DNA from: CANJUD01 sp043750035 | Lineage (GTDB): Bacteria > Bacteroidota > Bacteroidia > UKL13-3 | Assembly (NCBI GenBank): GCA_043750035.1 | Contig: JAYVCI010000194.1 | Location: forward strand, 1 to 30,555 | Direction of reading: 5' to 3' | DNA length: 30,555 bases | In this document: positions 8,051 to 13,599 of the stretch, one piece after another | Position numbering within the stretch: position 1 is the first letter of the stretch | Layout: every line of letters starts with the position of its first letter | The notes under the pieces: model-generated | The model's database searches: none | Seen by the model: only the letters and a program-made list of their open reading frames with translations | What the model was told of the DNA's origin: nothing | Program-made: the position numbers and the translations under genes

Positions 8051-8088
8051 TCCCGATAGCTATGGTAATTATCACCAATAAGGGACAA
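8051..8088 (+). repeat. Left inverted repeat of accessory island
   Basis: Reverse complement of 11530-11567 at 33 of 38 positions by eye. The outer 15 bases, TCCCGATAGCTATGG, are identical. It continues the dispersed repeat at 7919-8033, so each boundary is a copy of the same repeat family in opposite orientation. Confidence 0.6.
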
Positions 8089-8096
8089 GAACCAAA

Positions 8097-8781
8097 TTAG
8101 CCTTGTTTTTGTTTCTTTTTTACCAAGTTTAATATGCGAATACTAATAAAATTGAAACAGTATTTCAAAAGCGATATTTTATAATCTTTTACAGGCAATA
8201 CTTTATGGCTACACTCTTCTATTATTGCAAATTTAGATATTAACGCTTTAGCATTGCTTCTAAGTGTTCTTGCCCATGTACCGCTAATATTGTTTAAATG
8301 GATAAATTTACCATCCACTTGCCATCTAATTGAAAAATGCCAATAATTCCACCTTGTAGGCGTATGTACGACAAAACAAACAGCGTTTTTATCTTTTTGT
8401 TCTTTAGGGAACGAAATGGTCTTTTGTTCAATTGCACCTATAGGCACAATAAAAAAACATCTATCTATTAATAGATAATCTGTATGTTCTATAGGAACAT
8501 TTACTATATCGTCCGCATTGCAGTATTGGTTGAAATAGTCATATTGTGCTAATAGCGTTGTGGGTAATTTTAAAATGCCCCAAAAGACTAGTAGATAAAT
8601 CATCTATACGCTTGTCTGGCTCACAAATATGTATACCTTTTAATTGATTGGTTACAGGGTCTATTAGATTAGATTTAGAACAATCGTTTGTTGGAATAGA
8701 CCTAATTATATAATAGTCATTCAAACCAACTTTAATGTTTTTATACCTAGGATTTGGTTGTATCTCTAAGGGGTATGCCAT
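8097..8781 (-). pseudogene. Frameshifted third gene of the TIGR04255 operon (~227 aa if repaired)
   Basis: An 80-residue frame starts at 8781 (MAYPLEIQPNPRYKN) and overlaps a second frame ending at 8097. They join naturally if one G is removed from the run of four at 8578-8581 (CCCC on the + strand): DDLSTSLLG continues into ILKLPTTLLAQYDYFNQYC, giving 227 residues. The second frame has no good start of its own, since its first ATG lies inside the first frame. No signal peptide or known motif; there is an aromatic block, TPTRWNYWHFSIRW, in the second half. Function not recognised. It follows the 155-aa gene by 23 bases. A homopolymer sequencing error, programmed slippage or a true frameshift would all look like this. 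Confidence 0.6.
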
Positions 8782-8804
8782 ATTTATATATAACCCTATC
8801 CTAA

Positions 8805-9272
8805 CTATTCGGACAGTAAAATACTGTTTAAATAACTAAGCGTTTCTTCTTCTGAATCAGTATAGCTTGATATATTATCGTTTTTATCAAAAAATGTAAT
8901 TACGGCTTCGTTTTCTGTTTCTTCATCTAATCCAAAAAATAGCTCATAAGACACACTATTCCCGTCTTTGAATAAAGTATAAAGCAAACTCTTATCATAG
9001 GTAAGCTGAATGGAAATAACTCTAGGGTCTAGACTTAAGAGGTTTGTTGATATAGTCGCTAACGAAGTCTGTATTTTTTCATCATCGATTTCGGTATAAT
9101 AATTATGCAATTCTTTCATTTGCTTACTAAAACTGCTGTGCAGTTCTATAAACTTGTTATCATGCTTTTTTTGCATATGCCTTTCTTGATGGCTGTTAAA
9201 AAAAGAATCGCCGAAATATTTGTCAATACTTGGCGTATCTGTTTGCTCTAATACAAATTCATATTCAGTCAT
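8805..9272 (-). CDS. Uncharacterised 155-aa protein of the TIGR04255 operon
   Basis: Start taken at the ATG at 9272 (MTEYEFVLEQTD), two bases after the stop of the TIGR04255 gene; an in-frame TTG six bases upstream overlaps that stop and is less likely. No signal peptide or membrane segment, so cytoplasmic. The N-terminus is polar with a helical stretch (HSSFSKQMKELHNYYTEIDD), and the C-terminal half reads as beta strands (VISIQLTYD, SYELFFGLDEE, AVITFFDKND) with an acidic tail. I do not recognise the family. Tight spacing on both sides suggests it works with, and may bind, the TIGR04255 protein. Confidence 0.7.
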   Translation of the reverse strand: MTEYEFVLEQTDTPSIDKYFGDSFFNSHQERHMQKKHDNKFIELHSSFSKQMKELHNYYTEIDDEKIQTSLATISTNLLSLDPRVISIQLTYDKSLLYTLFKDGNSVSYELFFGLDEETENEAVITFFDKNDNISSYTDSEEETLSYLNSILLSE

Positions 9273-9274
9273 AA

Positions 9275-10006
9275 TCAATCTTTAAATATCGCTCCTTTAC
9301 TTTTCAGAAAATCAGTCTTTAAAAGACTAACAAAAATATCTTTTTCTTTTGTGTGGGCATCATTTATAATCATAAATAATTCACTCAAATTATCAATTTT
9401 AATATGTAGCCTAATTACATCTATATCAATCCTAGTTTGTACAACGTTTGATTTTTCGGGTTTATATATAATGGTTGGTACATCAATAGACAAACTCAAT
9501 ACAACTATAAAATCACCGCTTTTAAATTCTGTTCTGAATATAGTATTGGAGATAGTGCAGTCTGCTATGTTTACCTTTAAATCAATATTCATATTTTTTG
9601 ACATATCGGGGTCGATATATTCATTTATATATCTAACTCCTACTCTCTCAAAATGTTCGAACATTTTCACCTCGAACAATTTATTTAAAACATCTTTAAT
9701 GAGGCTTTCGTATACATCCCAATAAACATAATCTTCTAAACAGCTAAAAAGAATCGCATTTTCTTTAAACTCAATTTTTATTTTATCATTATAAAAAAAA
9801 TGAGCGTTTACCGATAGAACATGTGTTTTATTTATTACCCCTTCTTTGGTTTTGACAGGGGGCAAAGTGTTTGTATAAGTATAGTCTTTTTCTAAGGCCG
9901 TTGAAAATTTTCCAAGCAATAAACTAAATGGCATTTTTGCTTTGTATTTTATTTCTACAAGAGCATTAGTTAGGTTTTCATGATTTAACTTTACTAGGGT
10001 TGACAT
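9275..10006 (-). CDS. TIGR04255 family protein
   Basis: 243 residues, the usual size of this sporadically distributed family of unknown function. Family-like features are an N-terminal NALVEIKYKAKMPF strand, a central VYWDVYESLIKDVLNKLFEV helix and the block FERVGVRYINEYI near residue 120, followed by beta-rich segments and a final helix. No signal peptide. It is the first gene of a three-gene operon, with a TAGTTTTG promoter box 28 bases before the ATG. In my experience, members occur in small variable operons with unrelated short genes. A defence or toxin-antitoxin role is speculative. Confidence 0.75.
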   Translation of the reverse strand: MSTLVKLNHENLTNALVEIKYKAKMPFSLLLGKFSTALEKDYTYTNTLPPVKTKEGVINKTHVLSVNAHFFYNDKIKIEFKENAILFSCLEDYVYWDVYESLIKDVLNKLFEVKMFEHFERVGVRYINEYIDPDMSKNMNIDLKVNIADCTISNTIFRTEFKSGDFIVVLSLSIDVPTIIYKPEKSNVVQTRIDIDVIRLHIKIDNLSELFMIINDAHTKEKDIFVSLLKTDFLKSKGAIFKD

Positions 10007-10034
10007 ATAAGATATGTTAGGAATGGATATACTG

Positions 10035-10042
10035 CAAAACTA
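10035..10042 (-). promoter_or_regulatory. -7 promoter box for TIGR04255 operon
   Basis: TAGTTTTG fits TAnnTTTG, 28 bases upstream of the ATG at 10006. No clear -33 element. Confidence 0.4.
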
Positions 10043-10105
10043 AAGTCATACTAAAAACCATTTTTTTTTAAATATGCACCCCATGTGTATATGTTGTCTT
10101 GTTCT

Positions 10106-10231
10106 TTACTTTTTCTTTGCTCTTTTCTTTTTCGGCAAAGCAATTTTAAGAATATCGTCCAAAGTCCCTTTGATAGCTAGCTTTTCCTCGTACTTTTCGG
10201 CACGTTCCTTACTTGGTTTCTTCTTTTCCAT
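10106..10231 (-). CDS. Small basic companion protein of an IS1595-type element (41 aa)
   Basis: Starts at the ATG at 10231 (MEKKKPSKERAEKYEEKLAI) and overlaps the 3' end of the transposase by 23 bases in another frame. It has an N-terminal Lys/Glu-rich helix, a GTLDDILKIAL segment and a basic tail, PKKKRAKKK. I recall short Lys-rich ORFs of this shape (KYEEKL...GT[LF]DD) beside ISXO2-like transposases in Bacteroidota. The role is unknown; it could be a DNA-binding accessory or translationally coupled regulator. It appears intact although the transposase is truncated. Confidence 0.5.
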   Translation of the reverse strand: MEKKKPSKERAEKYEEKLAIKGTLDDILKIALPKKKRAKKK

Positions 10232-10694
10232 GTACTAAAATTTTGTAGGGCAATTTACCACCGCTTTGTGAAAGTGCCAAATTGAAGCGTTCACCCTCGG
10301 CACATTTACGGGTGTTGTATCTGAAAGCACTTTCATCCACATAACGCTGCAAGTGCTTTTCAGAAGCCCAGTGATAAGTGCCATAGATAGTCCTTTTCAA
10401 GCATGACCAAAAATTTTCTATGCTATTCGTATGGAAACCGCCACGCACATATTCGCTCTGTTTGTGGTTGAGGGTAACGTGTGCCTTGAACTCTCTGTGC
10501 ATCCCATAGTAGCCGCCAAAGGTGTCAGTAACCAAGATAGCATCTTTGTCTATTTTAGCCCTTAGAATTGGTTTAAGGGTAACACCGTCTGCATGGGCAA
10601 TATGTTTTGCAATTACGTTTCCATCGGTTTCAACCATACCCATAACAGTAGGTTTCTTTGGTGCTTTGTCACCTACTTTGCTCTTTCCTTCCAT
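10209..10694 (-). pseudogene. IS1595 (ISXO2-like) transposase, N-terminally truncated
   Basis: 161 residues match the C-terminal half of ISXO2-like transposases: TVMGMVETDGNVIAK, the second catalytic Asp57 in LVTDTFGGY, NHKQSEYVRGGFHTNSIENFW (third catalytic position near Asn90/Glu93), LKRTIYGTYHWASEKHLQRY and ESAFRYNTRK. Full-length members are about 280-320 residues. The zinc-ribbon N-terminus and the first catalytic Asp (the DET block) are missing, and an in-frame TAA lies 11 codons upstream of the ATG. Transposition activity should therefore be lost. Clear terminal inverted repeats were not found. Confidence 0.8.
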
Positions 10695-10747
10695 CTGTTC
10701 ACGTTCAAACTTGTGCCAATATAGTTTTTACTTTGAAGGTTGCACAA

Positions 10748-10755
10748 TACTTTTG
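10748..10755 (+). promoter_or_regulatory. -7 promoter box for HEPN-like gene
   Basis: TACTTTTG fits TAnnTTTG. It lies 14 bases before an ATG at 10770, which opens the interrupted upstream part of the HEPN-like frame. Confidence 0.35.
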
Positions 10756-10853
10756 CTAAAAATAATATTATGAACGTAAGGCTAATTGACACCGATAGTT
10801 TAACTTATTTTAGGGGATAGTATTTAGAGGCTTTCTTGGAGCTAGAAGAATCT

Positions 10854-11450
10854 ATGGAGAATTTTATAGTATCATACTTTAAGGTACATCATACTAAAGG
10901 GAGAGTAACAAAATCGGGTTTGTACAATGCAAGATTAGAGGCTTTCTTCAATGTTTTCTTATATCCAAAGCCGTCATTTGGGGCAAGCGAAAAAAATGAG
11001 TGGATTGTATTTTTAATGCAACTAACAAATCCCGATTTTTATGATAGATATGAAAGGTTTTTTCACATGCTCAAACATTTGATATATTATAGAAACAACT
11101 TAGCCCACAATACTGCAAACGTTAACCAATCTAAAATACAATTCATTAAAAAGAAAGTTAAACTCAAAGGCAACAACAAAGAAGTGCTTCAGCTAGCAAG
11201 CGACCATACCTATATAGATGCTGACCCATCTACATTTAAAGATTTGTTGCATCAGATACACTTTGCAAAATACGTATTTGATAAGTACAAGGGCGTTTTC
11301 AACAAAAGAGCAAATCTAGATTATGCAATTGTCTTTAAGCCCGAGAAATTGGATAAGCTATTTTTGTTTGACAAAACCGTTCAGTACACCACAGACGTTG
11401 GTATTTTTGTACACTATCCAACCAAGCTTAAACCAAAAAAGAGCCGTTAA
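10854..11450 (+). CDS. HEPN-like protein with R-x4-H motif, possibly 5'-interrupted
   Basis: 198 residues from the ATG at 10854 (MENFIVSYFKVHH). A helical region carries YYRNNLAHNTA, with Arg80 and His85 forming the R-x4-6-H signature of HEPN RNases. Other parts are SGLYNARLEAFFNVFLYP and a basic C-terminal tail, LKPKKSR. HEPN proteins often act as RNA-cleaving toxins or anti-phage effectors. The same frame extends upstream to an ATG at 10770 (MNVRLIDTDSLTYFRG) but is broken by TAG at 10818-10820. The real N-terminus may thus be lost, or translation may restart at 10854 or at a TTG at 10836. No adjacent antitoxin is evident. Confidence 0.6.
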   Translation: MENFIVSYFKVHHTKGRVTKSGLYNARLEAFFNVFLYPKPSFGASEKNEWIVFLMQLTNPDFYDRYERFFHMLKHLIYYRNNLAHNTANVNQSKIQFIKKKVKLKGNNKEVLQLASDHTYIDADPSTFKDLLHQIHFAKYVFDKYKGVFNKRANLDYAIVFKPEKLDKLFLFDKTVQYTTDVGIFVHYPTKLKPKKSR

Positions 11451-11529
11451 GCCCTTTTTCCATAGTCTAAGTGAAATCTCTCCAACATATACTAGTGTTA
11501 CAACATTTTCAAAAATAAATAGTCGACCT

Positions 11530-11567
11530 TTGTCCTCTATTGGTTATAAGTGCCATAGCTATCGGGA
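11530..11567 (-). repeat. Right inverted repeat of accessory island
   Basis: Pairs with 8051-8088 (33/38 by eye); the outer 15 bases, CCATAGCTATCGGGA, are an exact reverse complement of the left copy. Followed by CCTCCCAATGACG, which resembles the end of the CATTGCGAGG repeat at 7919. No other feature was seen in the gap from 11451 to 11586. Confidence 0.6.
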
Positions 11568-11586
11568 CCTCCCAATGACGAATAAA

Positions 11587-12786
11587 TTACTCCAAATCAG
11601 TGCTCAACTTAAACCTGCATATACGGTTATTGTTTTTGTCGGCCACAAATACCATACGTTTATAATAGCACACACCGCTGGGTTCATCAAAGTTGAACAA
11701 GCCCTGCCCCTTGCCTCCAAATGATGCATATATTTGTTTGGTGCTTCCATAATTTGCGGGCGGGTTTACGCCTTCGTAACCCCTCGCTGTAAACTGAAAC
11801 AAGGAATCTTTGCTAGCGTCAACCACAAATATATACGCATTTTGATCGCCCGCTATATATACATCTGATGGATTGTTAAACCGGTGTGGTTTATATAAAA
11901 AACCGCTTGCTTTGGTATTGTCATAATTTAGAAAATTGGTGTTTTCTGTAAACGTAATCCCCAAATCAGGGTCGCTCACTTGCTTAATCCATAACGTGCG
12001 GAATTCAATAAATGGTGCAGGCGATGCTTGCGTAACCATAAAATCGGAACTGGGATTGATGCCAAAAACACGTTGGGGCGGGGCGGCAAAAGTAGCAATA
12101 GCCGAAAGCCCCATCACCGATTTGAGACTTGGTGAATTGGGACTTAGCCCATTTGCATATCCTGTATTATTTCCATCTTTGTCAAATATCAAAACATTGT
12201 TATCGGCAATGGCTGGTGGGTTATCGGGAGTAGGGCCTGTGCGGGCAACATATAATGTATTGTTGGCAGTGCAGGCTAGTCCCGTAAACTTTACCTGCTC
12301 ATCCAAAGCACTGAAACTGCTGCCACGTGTTCCATCGCAATAAGGATGTATAAGCGTGTCTATAAATTGGTAATTTCCATTTGCTGTATTAATAAGGTGA
12401 TAAACGGCTGCTACATTTTTTGTTTGGCCACCTACTATAATATCCACCCTTCCTGCCACATAAGTATGCAAGCGGCGGTCCTGTGTTACATCTGTGGCTC
12501 CTTGTATATATATAGTTTGTTGCAAGCGTCCGGCCTGGTCTAATATATTCACGCCTTTATCGTCTATCACATATAGTAGTTCATCAAACCCTACTATCAC
12601 ATCAACTGGATGCGTAAACCCTGAGAAAAAAGGCTGGACGGGCACATAACCCACACTGGCCGGAACAAGGTTGGGGTCAATTTTTCCTTTCTCCAATATA
12701 TCAGCTACTGCCTTATCCTTTTTGCTACCCATACAAGAGGAAAAAAATAAAGAAATCGCTAATATATATATATAATACTTGTTCAT
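11587..12786 (-). CDS. NHL/beta-propeller-like lipoprotein
   Basis: 399 residues. Lipobox SLFFSSC with Cys18, so probably lipid-anchored in the envelope. Repeated segments have the feel of NHL or six-bladed propeller blades: THPVDVIVGFDELLYVIDDKG, NNPSDVYIAGDQNAYIFVVD and FDEPSGVCYYKRMVFVADKN followed by NRICRF. The pattern is P-[SV]-[DG]-V with a strand ending in VxDxxN. It may bind a ligand or partner; no catalytic residues can be assigned. It lies 25 bases downstream of the cyclophilin gene in the same direction and is likely co-transcribed. Confidence 0.7.
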   Translation of the reverse strand: MNKYYIYILAISLFFSSCMGSKKDKAVADILEKGKIDPNLVPASVGYVPVQPFFSGFTHPVDVIVGFDELLYVIDDKGVNILDQAGRLQQTIYIQGATDVTQDRRLHTYVAGRVDIIVGGQTKNVAAVYHLINTANGNYQFIDTLIHPYCDGTRGSSFSALDEQVKFTGLACTANNTLYVARTGPTPDNPPAIADNNVLIFDKDGNNTGYANGLSPNSPSLKSVMGLSAIATFAAPPQRVFGINPSSDFMVTQASPAPFIEFRTLWIKQVSDPDLGITFTENTNFLNYDNTKASGFLYKPHRFNNPSDVYIAGDQNAYIFVVDASKDSLFQFTARGYEGVNPPANYGSTKQIYASFGGKGQGLFNFDEPSGVCYYKRMVFVADKNNNRICRFKLSTDLE

Positions 12787-12811
12787 TTATATTATGGGAA
12801 TAGTTATAATA

Positions 12812-13441
12812 CTAGGGTACAAAATTAAATTCCGTTTTTAGTTGGGCAATCGTTTTTTCTATCACATTTACGTCCATTACAATATTGGTGAGCGGGCGGT
12901 CATTAACATCTTTGGGCTGGGTAGAAATAGTATAAGCGAAGTCCACACCGCTGATAATTTTACCAAAAACGGTGTAGTTATTATCCAAACTATGGGTGCC
13001 AGCTTTATTGGTAACTATATAAAACTGGCTGCCACTTGAAGCTTTTTGCGGATTGTTGGTTCGTGCAGCACCTATTGCTCCATAATCATGTTTCAAACTG
13101 TCAATAATTTCAGCAGGAATTGTATATCCTGGCCCTCCGGTTCCATCATTGGTCGGGTCTGAGTCCTTGCTAAGTGGATCTCCTCCCTGTATCACAAAAT
13201 CTTTAATAATTCTGTGAAAAGTAACACCGTCAAAAAAACCTGAATCGGCAAGTTTTAAAAAGTTAGCTCGGTGTTGGGGTGTTTGTTTATACAGCCACAT
13301 ATACATTGTACCAAAAGAGGTTTTTATTTCAATGATTTTTTCAGTAGCGGGTGGTGTAGTAACTGGTGGTGTGGTGGTTTTCTTTTTACAGCCTGCATAT
13401 ACAAGGCCGGTGAGCAAGATAATAAATGTTATTTTTTTCAT
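12812..13441 (-). CDS. Peptidyl-prolyl cis-trans isomerase, cyclophilin type, lipoprotein
   Basis: 209 residues. Signal and lipobox LVYAGC (Cys18), then a Lys/Thr/Pro linker to ~residue 34. Cyclophilin domain 35-200: TSFGTMYMWLY, FHRIIKDFVIQGGDP with catalytic Arg77 and Gln85, GSQFYIV (Gln139, Phe140) and LDNNYTVFGKII. The bacterial insertion SKDSDPTNDGTGGPGY (91-106) is present. Acts in the periplasm on Xaa-Pro bonds during folding of exported proteins. A promoter box at 13554-13561 lies 112 bases upstream, and a repeat element occupies most of the leader between them. Followed by the NHL-like lipoprotein gene. Confidence 0.92.
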   Translation of the reverse strand: MKKITFIILLTGLVYAGCKKKTTTPPVTTPPATEKIIEIKTSFGTMYMWLYKQTPQHRANFLKLADSGFFDGVTFHRIIKDFVIQGGDPLSKDSDPTNDGTGGPGYTIPAEIIDSLKHDYGAIGAARTNNPQKASSGSQFYIVTNKAGTHSLDNNYTVFGKIISGVDFAYTISTQPKDVNDRPLTNIVMDVNVIEKTIAQLKTEFNFVP

Positions 13442-13451
13442 ATTGTTTTTG

Positions 13452-13550
13452 GTATCTAGTAGTGAGTATCAGCTATCAAGTATGTAATCTATTGCCGTCT
13501 GGCTTCAGCCGACGGAACCAAGGTATTGATACTAGCTACTTGATACTATT
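13452..13550. repeat. Palindromic MITE-like repeat in the cyclophilin leader
   Basis: Left arm 13452-13483 and an inverted, imperfect right arm ~13526-13549 share GTATC, AGTAG and AGTATCA blocks. Between them, CCGTC-(T)-GGC, TTCA loop, GCC-GACGG (13495-13515) forms a GC-rich hairpin with one bulge. A second copy of the left arm lies at 16586-16617 (30/32 identical). No open frame. It sits between a promoter box and the cyclophilin start. Confidence 0.6.
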
Positions 13551-13553
13551 GTG

Positions 13554-13561
13554 CAAATATA
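13554..13561 (-). promoter_or_regulatory. -7 promoter box upstream of cyclophilin operon
   Basis: TATATTTG fits TAnnTTTG. It is separated from the ATG at 13441 by the repeat element at 13452-13550. Confidence 0.35.
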
Positions 13562-13599
13562 TACTTTGTTCTTTATATTTAGATTATCATTGAATAAAT

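Noticed and set aside
8097..8603. Separate 168-aa membrane-anchored protein starting MIYLLVFWGILKL
   Set aside because: Its hydrophobic start overlaps the 80-aa frame and is better explained as the shifted continuation of that gene.
10695..10769. Terminal inverted repeat of the IS1595-type element
   Set aside because: No stretch here matches the far side (10050-10105) convincingly.
13452..13550. CRISPR-like repeat array
   Set aside because: Only inverted arms and one distant copy; no regularly spaced direct repeats.
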